This document shows positions 8,591 to 18,320 of a stretch of DNA of 64,000 nt, one piece after another. The stretch covers positions 156,218 through 220,217 of the forward strand of contig NZ_VRLT01000026.1 in assembly GCF_008017835.1 (NCBI RefSeq), written 5' to 3'. Source of the stretch: Mesonia sp. HuA40 (GTDB lineage: Bacteria; Bacteroidota; Bacteroidia; Flavobacteriales; Flavobacteriaceae). Every line of letters starts with the position of its first letter. Position 1 is the stretch's first letter. The notes below the pieces were generated by a model. The model was given only the letters and a program-made list of their open reading frames with translations. It searched no databases and was not told the DNA's origin. Both the position numbers and the translations under genes were made by a program.

Positions 8591-10828
8591 TTAGTTCAAT
8601 TTATAACGAAGTCCCATATAATACATACTACCAAAGATAGGACCATATACAAAAGTAGTATCAAAATTAGAGCCAAACGGGTTATCGGCTGCTAAAATAG
8701 GTCGGTTTTGCCTAACGTTAGTTATGTTTTCTCCTCCTAAATATACTTCAAACTTTGGCGAAAACACCCTCGTTACTTGGGCATTTACCGTATTTACTTC
8801 TGGCGAAAATTCGGGTAATTGATAGGCTTGCGGATTAGAATCGGTTTGAGGAAAGCGTTGTTTCCCTAACCAATTATAAGTAACATCAAACTTCCAAGTA
8901 CTATTATTTTTAATAGGCGTTTCGTAAGATAGATTAGCAAAAAACCTATGTTGTGCCGTAAGAGGCTTCAATTTCTCACCACTTAAATACTTGGTTTTTA
9001 TATCATAATATTTATAAGCCAAACGCGTATGTAAACCTTTTGCAATATTATAATTAGCTTCTACTTGAAAGCTGTTGGCATAGCTTTCATTCTTTAAATT
9101 ATAAAACTGAATCTGCGTAGGCGATTCCCAATCGGCAACCAACTGATTTTCAAAATCTGTACGGTAAAAATCTACGATAATATCTGCCTTATTGCCCCAT
9201 AAATTAAATCCTTGTAAAAAAGAAACTCCATAATTCCAAGCAATCTCAGCATCTAAGCCGTAAGCCCCTTCTGAATTGGAAGGATAGATTTTTATACTTC
9301 TAGCGGTAGCGAACAAATTTTGATTTTCTGCAAAAATATTGGCCAAACGCTTTCCTCTACCTATTGATGCTCTAAAAGCCGATTTACCCCAAGGGGAATA
9401 ACGTATATGCAATCTAGGAGTCAAGAAAAAGCCCATACGGTTATGCTGATCTGCCCGTAAGCCTAAAGTTAAATTTAGCTTTTCTAGGTTGTCAAAATTA
9501 TACTCAAAGAAAGCGCCTACCGCATTATCTGTTCGCGTATAACTTTTGTTTTCTACAAATTCTTCGTAATCATCATAAGTAAAACTAACACCCGTTTTTA
9601 TTTTGTGCCTAGAATCACTAATTATACTATTATACATAAAATTAGTAAATATGCTATTCTGCGTTATATCATACCTACGCAATCCAAAATACGACTCTTG
9701 GTTATGGTGACTAACCGAAAATTGCGCCCCCATATTCTGCCAAGGTAAATCTGGGTTAACATACCCGAATTTACTTGAGAAATCATAACGTTGCGTTTTT
9801 ATTTCGCTTCCCCAAACTTGGTTGCCTAGTTTATGTTGCTCTGGATCAAAATTTACTTGTCCCGCCTGTTTTTCATCGGTTAGTGCCCTAATATTAAAAA
9901 AGCCAACCAAGCCTTTTTCTGTGTCGGTATACTGCCAACGGTTCATCACATTAACTTGATGATATAAGGGCATATCTAAAAAACCGTCATGATTTACATC
10001 GTGTTTTTCTTGGTGTATATTTCCGTGCACGTAAAGGCCGGTACTCCATTTTTTGCTTACCGGAGTGTTGAAATGAGAATTCAACTCAAATCGTTGATTA
10101 GTGGCTCCATAAAGATTTAAGAAAAACCGATCATCTTTGGTGGGTTTCTGTAACTCAACATTTATTTGCCCTGCCATACTTTCATAACCATTAACTACAC
10201 TTCCTGCACCTTTAGTAATTTGAATACTCTCTACCCAAGTTCCAGGAGTAAAAGTGAGTCCATAGGCTTGTGAAGCCCCGCGCACCGTAGGTATATTTTC
10301 TGTAGCAATAAGTATGTATGGGCTGGTTAATCCCAGCATTTTAATTTGGCGAGTACCCGAGATAGCATCGGCAAAATTGACATCTATAGAGGGATTTGTC
10401 TCAAAACTCTCAGACAAATTACAGCAAGCAGCCTTCAATAATTCATCGCTGCTTACATTAATTACATTTTGAGCATCTAAAAACGATCTAGAAGTTGCTT
10501 GTTTTTTAGAAACAATCTTAATTTCATCTAAATTGCTTTTAGGTGCAAGCTCTATTTTTAAAGGAATTTTAGCATCCCTAACCGCAACGGTATCGGTTGT
10601 AAAACCAATATAACTCACCACCAATTGTTGAGATTCACTTTTATAAGGTAAGTCAAATTTTCCGTCAAAGTCTGTAACGGTTCCTACTTGGGTGCCTAGC
10701 CAATACACATTAGCGCCGGGCAAAGGCATATTTTTTTCTCCGCGCTCATAAACAACGCCGCTTATTTTTTCTTGTGCACCCGCACAAATACCTAAAAATA
10801 GCATAAAAAGGCAGAATATTCTTTTCAT
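8591..10828 (-). CDS. TonB-dependent receptor with carboxypeptidase-regulatory-like N-terminal domain
   Basis: Outer-membrane active transporter of 745 residues. Signal peptide, a CarboxypepD_reg-like domain (residues about 22-105: ISGVVYERGEKNMPLPGANV...), a plug domain, and a 22-strand-type barrel ending in GLRYKLN. The plug begins with an unusual cysteine pair in LLKAACCNLSESFE. It is followed closely by the HMA protein gene, and an HYC_CC_PP-like gene is upstream. This combination suggests a metal or metal-chelate substrate rather than a sugar, and no SusD partner is present. The substrate is inference. Confidence 0.88.
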   Translation of the reverse strand: MKRIFCLFMLFLGICAGAQEKISGVVYERGEKNMPLPGANVYWLGTQVGTVTDFDGKFDLPYKSESQQLVVSYIGFTTDTVAVRDAKIPLKIELAPKSNLDEIKIVSKKQATSRSFLDAQNVINVSSDELLKAACCNLSESFETNPSIDVNFADAISGTRQIKMLGLTSPYILIATENIPTVRGASQAYGLTFTPGTWVESIQITKGAGSVVNGYESMAGQINVELQKPTKDDRFFLNLYGATNQRFELNSHFNTPVSKKWSTGLYVHGNIHQEKHDVNHDGFLDMPLYHQVNVMNRWQYTDTEKGLVGFFNIRALTDEKQAGQVNFDPEQHKLGNQVWGSEIKTQRYDFSSKFGYVNPDLPWQNMGAQFSVSHHNQESYFGLRRYDITQNSIFTNFMYNSIISDSRHKIKTGVSFTYDDYEEFVENKSYTRTDNAVGAFFEYNFDNLEKLNLTLGLRADQHNRMGFFLTPRLHIRYSPWGKSAFRASIGRGKRLANIFAENQNLFATARSIKIYPSNSEGAYGLDAEIAWNYGVSFLQGFNLWGNKADIIVDFYRTDFENQLVADWESPTQIQFYNLKNESYANSFQVEANYNIAKGLHTRLAYKYYDIKTKYLSGEKLKPLTAQHRFFANLSYETPIKNNSTWKFDVTYNWLGKQRFPQTDSNPQAYQLPEFSPEVNTVNAQVTRVFSPKFEVYLGGENITNVRQNRPILAADNPFGSNFDTTFVYGPIFGSMYYMGLRYKLN

Positions 10829-10871
10829 TGTAATTACTTTTAATTTTTAATTGATGTTCGGTAAAAAACAT

Positions 10872-10905
10872 AAAAACTGCCTACTATAAAATTTACTAGG
10901 GCAGT
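10872..10905 (-). terminator. Terminator or attenuator between the HYC_CC_PP-like gene and the receptor gene
   Basis: On the minus strand, ACTGCC...GGCAGT forms a stem and is followed by a run of T. It separates the upstream small gene from the receptor gene, so the receptor may have its own start or depend on read-through. Confidence 0.65.
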
Positions 10906-10924
10906 CTAATTAAAAAATAAAAGT

Positions 10925-11338
10925 CTAAATGAGCCATTGCTCATTACGCAAATAAAGCGGAGTATTACAGAATGGAGGTGCCTTGCTCCAAATTAATAAA
11001 TGGAGTCTTTTCTCCTGTATTAAGCTTAAAGCGGAATTGATAGAAGTAAAAGATAAAATAGATGCTTTTGGCACTTGAATATCCCAATCTGATTGATCTT
11101 GCTTAAGTTGCTTTTGACCAGAAAAAACTTCGATAGAATCTTGGCAACAAGAATTTTCAAAATTAATTTGCTCTTCTGGGTCTGGCTCTGGACAGCAAGA
11201 TTGAGTATCTAATCTAAAACTAAAATCAACTAATATCTCTGCACAAAATTGCTTTTCTACTGCAAAAGAAGTGGTAGACAGCAGTAGTACAAAAGCTATA
11301 AAAAAAGCTTGAAATTTTATGACAGCATTTTTAAACAT
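10925..11338 (-). CDS. HYC_CC_PP-like small cysteine-rich protein
   Basis: 137 residues with an N-terminal signal or membrane segment (residues about 8-26), then KQFCAEILVD, two CC pairs (QSCCPEP, NSCCQDS) and a C-terminal APPFCNTPLYLRN. The order of a C motif, CC pairs and a PP segment matches the HYC_CC_PP family of Bacteroidota, here with QFC in place of HYC. Members are often found beside TonB-dependent receptors and HMA proteins, as here. Function is unknown; metal binding is a reasonable inference. A -7-like box (TAGCTTTG, minus strand 11350-11343) ends only 4 nt before the ATG, which would make the mRNA leaderless. Confidence 0.7.
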   Translation of the reverse strand: MFKNAVIKFQAFFIAFVLLLSTTSFAVEKQFCAEILVDFSFRLDTQSCCPEPDPEEQINFENSCCQDSIEVFSGQKQLKQDQSDWDIQVPKASILSFTSINSALSLIQEKRLHLLIWSKAPPFCNTPLYLRNEQWLI

Positions 11339-11537
11339 ACCACAAAGCTATAAAAAATAAGTAACTTGCACTAATATGAATTTAACCGAACTAAAAGACA
11401 AAGTCAACCACTTTATAATTTAATGAATAACGGATTTATAAAGTTAGACTACTTTCTCAATATCATCCTTTACAATAATCCGCTTAAAGCGGAAGTAAAT
11501 AATTGCATTAACTAGAATAAATTAAAAAATTATGTTT

Positions 11538-11566
11538 TATATTTGCCGCTTGATAGAAAATCTATC
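11538..11566 (+). promoter_or_regulatory. rpsO promoter -7 box and leader hairpin
   Basis: TATATTTG at 11538-11545, then a leader with the hairpin GATAGA-AAA-TCTATC at 11552-11566 before the rpsO ATG at 11598. S15 represses its own leader in several bacteria, so this hairpin is a candidate; that part is inference. Confidence 0.5.
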
Positions 11567-11597
11567 TATGCATAATAATCATTGAAATAATATTGGA

Positions 11598-11867
11598 ATG
11601 TATTTAAGTAAAGAAGCAAAACAAGAATTATTTGAGAAGTACGGTAACGGTAAGAACGATACCGGATCTGCCGAAGGACAAATCGCATTATTCACTAAGC
11701 GAATTGCACACATCTCAAAACATTTAAAAGGAAACCAAAAAGATTTTAACTCTGAGCGCGCTCTTGTGTCTCTAGTAGGTAAAAGAAGACGTCTTTTAGA
11801 CTACCTAATGAAGAAAGACATTATGAGGTATCGTGAAATCGTAAAAGATTTAGGACTTAGAAAATAA
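11598..11867 (+). CDS. rpsO: 30S ribosomal protein S15
   Basis: 89 residues, the standard S15 length. It binds 16S rRNA early in assembly of the small subunit platform. Recognised by GSAEGQIALFTKRIAHIS, HLKGNQKDFNSERALV (family: H..H..D..S/R.L pattern), KRRRLLDYL and the terminal RYREIVKDLGLRK. It is followed by its own terminator and then pnp, the common rpsO-pnp order. Confidence 0.98.
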   Translation: MYLSKEAKQELFEKYGNGKNDTGSAEGQIALFTKRIAHISKHLKGNQKDFNSERALVSLVGKRRRLLDYLMKKDIMRYREIVKDLGLRK

Positions 11868-11872
11868 TTTTA

Positions 11873-11898
11873 AGGGGGCGTTTTGCCCCTTTTTTTTT
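11873..11898 (+). terminator. Terminator after rpsO
   Basis: AGGGGGC and GCCCCT around a short loop, followed by nine T. It may partly separate rpsO from pnp transcription. Confidence 0.85.
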
Positions 11899-11978
11899 AC
11901 CTTAGTGTAAAAAAATAAAGAAAAAGCTACAGTAATAGTTTTTCATTGGTCATTACAACTACACACAACACACACAAC

Positions 11979-12010
11979 CCAGGCCGTCCTGGATCCCGAC
12001 GGAGACCATT
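11979..12010 (+). promoter_or_regulatory. GC-rich structured leader of pnp with alternative hairpins
   Basis: In an otherwise AT-rich leader, CCAGG (11979-11983) can pair with CCTGG (11988-11992), or CCGTC (11984-11988) can pair with GACGG (11998-12002). The two stems share bases and exclude each other. It ends about 20 nt before the pnp ATG. In E. coli, PNPase autoregulates through its leader, so a similar role is plausible but not shown. Confidence 0.45.
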
Positions 12011-12031
12011 GTTAACTTAGAAATAAAAAGT

Positions 12032-14179
12032 ATGATTCCAAAAACATTTAAAGAGGTTATCGATTTAGGAGATGGAAGAGAAATCTCTATCGAGACCGGA
12101 AAATTAGCAAAACAGGCCCACGGTTCTGTTGTTGTGAAATCAGGAAATTCTATGCTGCTGTGTACCGTAGTTTCTAACTACAAACAAAGCGACGTTGATT
12201 TTTTACCTTTAACGGTAGATTATAGAGAGAAATTTGCGGCTGCCGGAAGATATCCTGGCGGTTTCTTTAAAAGAGAAGCAAGACCAAGTGATGGCGAAGT
12301 GCTTACTATGCGTATTGTAGATCGCGTTTTAAGGCCACTTTTCCCTAAAGATTACCACGCAGAAACGCAGGTTATGATTCAACTTATGTCTCATGACGAT
12401 GATGTGATGCCAGATGCTATGGCTGGTTTGGCTGCCTCGGCGGCTATTCAGTTATCAGACATACCGTTTGAGTGTGCCATTTCTGAAGTTCGTGTAGGTC
12501 GTGTAGATGGTGAGTTTATCATCAACCCCACGCGTAGCCAATTAGCCGAGTCGGATATCGATATGATGATTGGTGCTTCTGCCGATTCTGTTATGATGGT
12601 TGAAGGAGAAATGAAAGAAATTTCTGAAGAAGAAATGACCGAGGCCATCAAATTTGCTCACGAAGCAATTAAAAAGCAATGTGAGGCGCAAATAAAATTG
12701 GCCGAAGCTTTTGGTAAAAAAGAAACCAGAACTTATGACGGAGAAAGAGAAGATGAAGCCTTAGCTAAACAAATTCACGATTTGGCTTATGATAAGGTTT
12801 ACGAAGTAGCCAAAGCAGGTTCTTCTAAAGCAGAACGCAGTGCAGCTTTCGCGGAAATTAAAGAAGAAATTACCGCTAGTTTTTCTGAAGAAGAGCAGGA
12901 GGAGTATGGCGATTTAATAAGCAAGTACTACAGCAAAGCCGAAAAAGCAGCAGTAAGAGATTTAACTTTAAATGAAGGTTTACGTTTAGACGGACGTAAA
13001 ACAGATGAGATTAGACCAATATGGTGTGAAGTTGATTACTTACCTTCTGTTCACGGTTCTTCAATTTTTACTCGAGGTGAAACCCAAGCGCTTGCAACTG
13101 TAACCCTTGGTACTTCGCGCGAAGCAAACCAAATAGATATGCCTAGTTTTGAGGGTGAAGAAACTTTTTACTTACATTACAACTTTCCTCCATTCTCAAC
13201 TGGTGAGGCAAGACCTATTCGAGGTACTTCTCGTAGAGAAATAGGACATGGTAATTTAGCTCAGCGCGCCCTAAAAGGAATGATTCCAGATAATTGCCCT
13301 TACACCGTTCGTGTAGTTTCAGAAATATTAGAATCTAACGGTTCTTCTTCTATGGCGACCGTTTGTGCAGGAACTATGGCAATTATGGATGCTGGGGTTC
13401 AGCTTATAAAGCCGGTTTCAGGTATTGCAATGGGACTTATTAGCGATGCCGATAGTGGTAAATATGCAGTGCTATCAGATATTTTAGGTGACGAAGATCA
13501 TTTAGGTGATATGGACTTTAAAGTAACTGGTACAGCAGAGGGTATAACCGCTTGCCAAATGGATATAAAAGTAAAAGGTTTAAGTTATGAAATCTTAATT
13601 AAAGCGCTTCAACAAGCCAGAGCAGGTCGATTACATATCTTAGAAAAAATTACAGACACTATAGACCAGCCAAACGAAACGGTTAAAGCACATGCTCCTA
13701 AAATGATTACCCGTAGAATTCCTAATGAATATATCGGTAGTCTTATTGGTCCGGGTGGTAAAGTAATTCAAGAATTACAAAAAGAAACCAACACTACTAT
13801 TGTAATTAATGAAGATCCTGTTACCGAAGAAGGTATTGTAGAAATACTGGGTACAGACCAAGAAGGAATCGATAAAGTTTTAGCTAAAATAGATGCTATT
13901 ACTTTTAAGCCTGAGAAAGGAAGTGTTTATGAAGTAAAAGTAATTAAACTTTTAGATTTTGGAGCTGTGGTAGAATATACAGAAGCACCAGGAAATGAGG
14001 TTTTATTGCATATCTCTGAATTGGCTTGGGAAAGAACAAACAATGTTACCGATGTGGTAAATCTTGGCGATGTGATAGACGTAAAATATTTTGGTTTTGA
14101 TCCTAAAACCAGAAAAGAAAAAGTATCTCGTAAGGCACTTCTTCCTCGACCACCAAGAGAGCAGAAAAACAAAGAATAA
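12032..14179 (+). CDS. pnp: Polyribonucleotide nucleotidyltransferase (PNPase)
   Basis: 3'-to-5' phosphorolytic exoribonuclease of RNA turnover, working as a homotrimer. 715 residues, full length. Two RNase PH domains (residues about 1-230 and 315-550) are joined by a helical domain. They are followed by a KH domain with the GxxG loop [14 protein letters not shown] and an S1 domain ([20 protein letters not shown]). Seen: [14 protein letters not shown] in domain 1 and [16 protein letters not shown] and [11 protein letters not shown] in domain 2. A structured leader precedes it and a terminator follows. Confidence 0.98.
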   Translation: MIPKTFKEVIDLGDGREISIETGKLAKQAHGSVVVKSGNSMLLCTVVSNYKQSDVDFLPLTVDYREKFAAAGRYPGGFFKREARPSDGEVLTMRIVDRVLRPLFPKDYHAETQVMIQLMSHDDDVMPDAMAGLAASAAIQLSDIPFECAISEVRVGRVDGEFIINPTRSQLAESDIDMMIGASADSVMMVEGEMKEISEEEMTEAIKFAHEAIKKQCEAQIKLAEAFGKKETRTYDGEREDEALAKQIHDLAYDKVYEVAKAGSSKAERSAAFAEIKEEITASFSEEEQEEYGDLISKYYSKAEKAAVRDLTLNEGLRLDGRKTDEIRPIWCEVDYLPSVHGSSIFTRGETQALATVTLGTSREANQIDMPSFEGEETFYLHYNFPPFSTGEARPIRGTSRREIGHGNLAQRALKGMIPDNCPYTVRVVSEILESNGSSSMATVCAGTMAIMDAGVQLIKPVSGIAMGLISDADSGKYAVLSDILGDEDHLGDMDFKVTGTAEGITACQMDIKVKGLSYEILIKALQQARAGRLHILEKITDTIDQPNETVKAHAPKMITRRIPNEYIGSLIGPGGKVIQELQKETNTTIVINEDPVTEEGIVEILGTDQEGIDKVLAKIDAITFKPEKGSVYEVKVIKLLDFGAVVEYTEAPGNEVLLHISELAWERTNNVTDVVNLGDVIDVKYFGFDPKTRKEKVSRKALLPRPPREQKNKE

Positions 14180-14201
14180 AAAATTATTATTTTAGAATTT
14201 T

Positions 14202-14230
14202 AAGCCTTCCCCATACAGGAAGGCTTTTTT
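14202..14230 (+). terminator. Terminator after pnp
   Basis: AAGCCTTCC (14202-14210) pairs with GGAAGGCTT (14218-14226), followed by a T-run. Confidence 0.88.
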
Positions 14231-14401
14231 ATATACTGCCAAATTATCACCTCTCGGCAAATGTGTCAGTCTCTTTATTTTAAATAAACCGATTAACTAA
14301 CCTCAATTCGTTAAAATTATACGTAATTCTTAAACAATACTTAAATATTTGTTTTTAAGTTAAAAAAAGTTATTATTTAAGAAGTTTTATTGCTAATTCC
14401 G

Positions 14402-14417
14402 ACTATCGCATGGTAGT
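14402..14417 (+). promoter_or_regulatory. Hairpin in the proC leader
   Basis: ACTATC-GCAT-GGTAGT, a 6-bp stem, 46 nt before the proC ATG. A second dyad, ACTTAAA...TTTAAGT, lies at about 14339-14360. No known riboswitch was recognised. Confidence 0.25.
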
Positions 14418-14462
14418 TGTAGCTATTAAGACAACAATAAATTATTAACTTAAAAATAAGGA

Positions 14463-15275
14463 ATGAAATTATTAGTAATTGGTGGCGGTAACATGGGTTT
14501 AACCTATTCTGAAGGTATGGCTAAGTCTGCTTTAATGAATGGAAAAAAAGTTAGAATTTTTGATACCGATCCAAAAAAAATTACGAAATTAAAAGAAGAA
14601 AATTTATTTGCTGTTTATGACAATTTAGAGGAGGTGCTCCCCAGCGCCGACTTGGTTTTTATCGCGGTTAAGCCCTACCACTGCGAGGAACTTTTTGAGC
14701 AAATGAAACCTCTTATCAATCCGCAACAAATTTTTGTATCATTGATGGCCGGGATTACCATCGAAACCATAATGCAAGGTTTAAATACGCAAAAAGTTGT
14801 ACGCACTATGCCTAATCTCCCTGCTCAAGTGGGTAAAGGAGTTACCTCTTACACAGAAAGCGATGCGGTTACACGCGTTGAATTGCTAACCGTTCGTAAC
14901 TTATTAGATACAACCGGCGCATCTATTCACGTTGATACCGAAAATTTTATAGACGCTTCAACGGGTATATCAGGTAGCGGTCCTGCTTATGTATTTTATT
15001 TTATGGAATCAATGCTCGAAGCAGCAAAAAAAATGGGCTTTTCAGATTACGACTCCAAGGTTCTTGTTAGTAACACCTTCGAAGGAGCGGTAGAATTATT
15101 CAATCAGTCTGACTTATCACCAAAATCATGGATGGATCGTGTAGCCTCAAAAGGAGGAACCACAAGAGCCGCCCTTGACTCTATGGAAGATAACAATGTA
15201 AATGAACTCATTAAAGAAGCGGCTTATGCAGCTTTTAATCGTGCTGTTGAATTAGGAGAAAAGAAGAACAAGTAA
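14463..15275 (+). CDS. proC: Pyrroline-5-carboxylate reductase
   Basis: NAD(P)H-dependent reduction of pyrroline-5-carboxylate to proline, the last step of proline synthesis. 270 residues: Rossmann motif VIGGGNMGLTYSEG at the N-terminus, IAVKPYHCEEL, a MPNLPAQVGKG segment, and the family signature STGISGSGPAYVFYFMES. First gene of a proC-proB-proA operon; its stop overlaps the proB start by one base (TAATG). Confidence 0.96.
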   Translation: MKLLVIGGGNMGLTYSEGMAKSALMNGKKVRIFDTDPKKITKLKEENLFAVYDNLEEVLPSADLVFIAVKPYHCEELFEQMKPLINPQQIFVSLMAGITIETIMQGLNTQKVVRTMPNLPAQVGKGVTSYTESDAVTRVELLTVRNLLDTTGASIHVDTENFIDASTGISGSGPAYVFYFMESMLEAAKKMGFSDYDSKVLVSNTFEGAVELFNQSDLSPKSWMDRVASKGGTTRAALDSMEDNNVNELIKEAAYAAFNRAVELGEKKNK

Positions 15276-16063
15276 TGACAGAAACAAAAGACATAAAACG
15301 AGTAGTTGTTAAAGTAGGAACTAATGTAATGACCAATAAAGATAATCGCATCTTAGGCCCAGTTTTAAAAGAAATCGTTCGGCAAATTGCGGTACTTTAT
15401 GAGCGCGATGTCATGGTTATATTAGTATCATCTGGATCGGCTATAGCCGGAAAAGAAGTACTTAGTCAATGCAATATAGAAGATGCTTCTACCAGAAGAC
15501 AAGTTTATTCGGCTGTCGGGCAACCGCGTATGATGCGACACTATTATAGCTTATTTCATGATTACGGGATGCGCTGCGCACAAGTTTTAGCTACTAAACG
15601 CGATTTCGCACCAGGAAGACATAGAGAAAACATGATCAATTGCTATGAAGGTTTACTATCACAAGGGGTTATTCCTATTGCCAATGAAGATGATGCGGTT
15701 TCTCTTACCATGTCTATGTTTTCAGATAATGACGAGCTGGCCAGCCTAGTGGCCGAATTGGTTAACGCCGACCGTTTGATTATTTTAACCGATACAGACG
15801 GACTTTATACTGGGCATCCAGACGACGATGACTCTGAAAGACTTAAACAAGTGACCCCAGACCAGGATGTTGAAAAATATGTTCAAGCCTCAGAAAAAGG
15901 GGAAGGTGAAGGCCGAGGAGGAATGGAAAGTAAATTAAAAATAGCTAAGCAAACCGCACTTAAAGATATACCTACCTATATCGCAAAAGGTAAAATACCT
16001 AATGTGATTGTAGATATAGTAGAAGGTAAAAATGTAGGTACAGAGTTTATTGTTAATGACTAA
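15275..16063 (+). CDS. proB: Glutamate 5-kinase, short form without PUA domain
   Basis: ATP-dependent phosphorylation of glutamate, first step of proline synthesis. Amino-acid kinase fold: VVVKVGTNVM at the N-terminus, ILVSSGSAIAGKE, IANEDDAV, ILTDTDGLY, and GRGGMESKLKIA. At 262 residues it lacks the C-terminal PUA domain of E. coli ProB (367 residues); the reading frame simply ends. It overlaps proA by 8 bp. Feedback control by proline may differ from the PUA-containing form. Confidence 0.94.
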   Translation: MTETKDIKRVVVKVGTNVMTNKDNRILGPVLKEIVRQIAVLYERDVMVILVSSGSAIAGKEVLSQCNIEDASTRRQVYSAVGQPRMMRHYYSLFHDYGMRCAQVLATKRDFAPGRHRENMINCYEGLLSQGVIPIANEDDAVSLTMSMFSDNDELASLVAELVNADRLIILTDTDGLYTGHPDDDDSERLKQVTPDQDVEKYVQASEKGEGEGRGGMESKLKIAKQTALKDIPTYIAKGKIPNVIVDIVEGKNVGTEFIVND

Positions 16064-17297
16064 AAGATTAAATGAAGTAAGAATTAAAACAAAGCTTATG
16101 CAATTATTAGAAACAGATAAAAAAAATAATGTATTAGATTCAATGATGCGAATCATTGACCAACGAAGAAAAGAAATTATAGCAGCCAATCAAAAAGATC
16201 TTGATGCTTTTTCTAAAGATGATCAAGCGCTTTACGACCGATTAGTGGTAGATGAAGCAAAGGTTGACGATATGATTAGAGCTATAAAAGAAGTAAAAGT
16301 ACAGGATGATCCTGTTGGGAATAATATTGCCGAAAAAAAATTAGATAGCGGCTTAGAAATCATAAATAAAACTGCTCCATTTGGAACCATTATGATTATT
16401 TATGAATCTAGACCCGATGTTACCATTGAAGCAGCCGTATTAGCTTTTAAAGCCAATAATAAAATTTTACTTAAGGGAGGTAAAGAAGCTAAACACTCTA
16501 ATTTAGTTTTAGAATCTTGCTGGCATGAGGCTTTAGCCGAAAATAATTTAAGTAAAGATTGGATACGTCTGATGCAAATGGATAGACACGAAACAAGAGA
16601 ATTCTTGAAAAACCCAACTGAACCATTAGACTTGATTGTACCGAGAGGTGGAGAGCGTTTGATTAATTTTGTAAAAGAAAATGCCACTTGCGCCGTACTG
16701 ATTAGTGGTAGAGGTAATAATTTTCTATACGTATCCCCAAAAGCTGATTGGGACAAAGCCAAAAAAGTTATCATCAATGCCAAAACCAATAAAATTTCGG
16801 GTTGCAATGCTTTAGATAAGGTGCTATTAGATAAAAATATTGAGAACTACGAAGAAAAGGTAGCTGATTTATATAGCAGTTTAAAAGAAGTAAATGTAGC
16901 GGTCTGGGCCGATGAATCAATCCACGCTTTATGCCCAGAAACGAAATTACTAACCGATAAAGAGGCTTGGTACGAAGAGTTCTTAGCGATGAAAATTTTG
17001 GTAGCTGAAGTTTCAAGTATGTCAGAAGCTATTCAGAAGATAAATAAATATTCAGGTGGTCATTCTACCGCCATCATTACCGAGGATAAAACCGAAGCTC
17101 TAGCTTTTATGGAGCAAATTGACAGTGCTGCGGTTTATCACAATGCCTCTACTCGATTTACAGATGGAGGTCAAATGGGAGTTGGTGCAGAACTAGCCAT
17201 TAGCACAGACAAACTACATCATCGTGGCCCACTAGGTCTTAAGCAATTGGTCACCAATAAATATTATGTATTTGGCGATGGCCACATAAGGGTATAA
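16056..17297 (+). CDS. proA: Gamma-glutamyl phosphate reductase
   Basis: NADPH-dependent reduction of glutamyl-5-phosphate to glutamate-5-semialdehyde, second step of proline synthesis. Aldehyde-dehydrogenase fold with FGTIMIIYESRPDVT, LKGGKEAKHSN, VPRGGERLI and the catalytic-cysteine segment NKISGCNALDKVL. The ATG at 16056 is preferred over an in-frame TTG at 16050; both lie inside the end of proB, giving translational coupling. 413 residues, normal length. Confidence 0.95.
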   Translation: MTKRLNEVRIKTKLMQLLETDKKNNVLDSMMRIIDQRRKEIIAANQKDLDAFSKDDQALYDRLVVDEAKVDDMIRAIKEVKVQDDPVGNNIAEKKLDSGLEIINKTAPFGTIMIIYESRPDVTIEAAVLAFKANNKILLKGGKEAKHSNLVLESCWHEALAENNLSKDWIRLMQMDRHETREFLKNPTEPLDLIVPRGGERLINFVKENATCAVLISGRGNNFLYVSPKADWDKAKKVIINAKTNKISGCNALDKVLLDKNIENYEEKVADLYSSLKEVNVAVWADESIHALCPETKLLTDKEAWYEEFLAMKILVAEVSSMSEAIQKINKYSGGHSTAIITEDKTEALAFMEQIDSAAVYHNASTRFTDGGQMGVGAELAISTDKLHHRGPLGLKQLVTNKYYVFGDGHIRV

Positions 17298-17314
17298 TTA
17301 AAAAAAGCCAGAAC

Positions 17315-17357
17315 AAAAAAGCCTTAAAATCAATTAAATGAGTTTAAGGCTTTTTTT
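17315..17357 (+). terminator. Terminator after proA
   Basis: A 14-bp stem (17315-17328 with 17343-17356) flanked by A and T runs, just after the proline operon. Confidence 0.88.
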
Positions 17358-17382
17358 ATGTGCACTCAAAATAAAAATGTAT

Positions 17383-17390
17383 TACTTTTG
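17383..17390 (+). promoter_or_regulatory. -7 box of rpoD
   Basis: TACTTTTG matching TAnnTTTG, 64 bp before the rpoD start. Confidence 0.5.
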
Positions 17391-17454
17391 TAACCTTTTT
17401 CAAAAAGGCACGTATAACCTAATACAAGCATTAATTTAACTGGGAGCATTTTAA

Positions 17455-18318
17455 ATGAGACAACTTAAAATTACAAAGCAAGTAACCAATAGAGAAACCG
17501 CATCTTTAGACAAATACTTGCAAGAAATTGGTAAGGTAGATTTGATTACCGCAGAAGAAGAAGTAGAGTTAGCACAACGTATTAAAGCAGGTGATGACCG
17601 AGCTTTAGAGAAATTAACCAACGCTAACCTTCGTTTTGTGGTATCGGTAGCTAAACAATACCAAAACCAAGGACTTACCCTTCCCGATTTAATCAACGAA
17701 GGAAATTTAGGATTAATTAAAGCCGCAAAACGATTTGACGAAACGCGTGGTTTTAAATTTATCTCTTATGCCGTTTGGTGGATCAGACAATCTATACTTC
17801 AAGCTTTGGCTGAGCAGTCTAGAATTGTACGTTTACCCTTAAACAAAATTGGCTCAATTAATAAGATTAATAAAACATTTGCCTTTTTAGAGCAAGCCAA
17901 TGAACGCCCACCAAGTGCCGAAGAAATTGCCAAGGAATTAGATATGACCGTAAACGACGTTAAAGAGTCATTGAAAAATTCAGGTAGACACGTTAGCATG
18001 GATGCACCTTTGATAGATGGTGAAGATTCTAATTTATATGATGTATTGAAATTTGGTGAGTCTCCAAATCCTGATAAAGATTTAATGCACGACTCTCTAA
18101 GAACTGAAATTGAGCGAGCGCTTGAAACTTTGACTCCGAGAGAAGCCGATGTTTTAAGACTATACTTTGGCTTAGGCGACCAGCAACCTATGACTCTAGA
18201 AGAAATAGGAGAAACTTTTGATTTGACCCGTGAACGTGTGCGTCAAATAAAAGAAAAAGCTATCCGCCGACTTAAACATACCTCAAAAAGTAAAATATTA
18301 AAGACCTATTTAGGTTAA
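17455..18318 (+). CDS. rpoD: Primary RNA polymerase sigma factor (sigma-70 family)
   Basis: Housekeeping sigma factor of the Bacteroidota type that recognises TTG and TAnnTTTG promoters. 287 residues with no region 1.1. Seen: region 1.2 ([20 protein letters not shown]), region 2 ([20 protein letters not shown]), region 3 ([16 protein letters not shown]) and region 4 with its HTH ([20 protein letters not shown]). The short length is normal for this phylum. Its promoter matches its own consensus. Confidence 0.96.
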   Translation: MRQLKITKQVTNRETASLDKYLQEIGKVDLITAEEEVELAQRIKAGDDRALEKLTNANLRFVVSVAKQYQNQGLTLPDLINEGNLGLIKAAKRFDETRGFKFISYAVWWIRQSILQALAEQSRIVRLPLNKIGSINKINKTFAFLEQANERPPSAEEIAKELDMTVNDVKESLKNSGRHVSMDAPLIDGEDSNLYDVLKFGESPNPDKDLMHDSLRTEIERALETLTPREADVLRLYFGLGDQQPMTLEEIGETFDLTRERVRQIKEKAIRRLKHTSKSKILKTYLG

Positions 18319-18320
18319 AT

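Noticed and set aside
11376..11515. Two tiny overlapping frames (15 and 30 codons, sharing TAATG) upstream of rpsO
   Set aside because: Too short and with no recognisable family; at most a decayed gene. The AT-rich composition produces such frames by chance.
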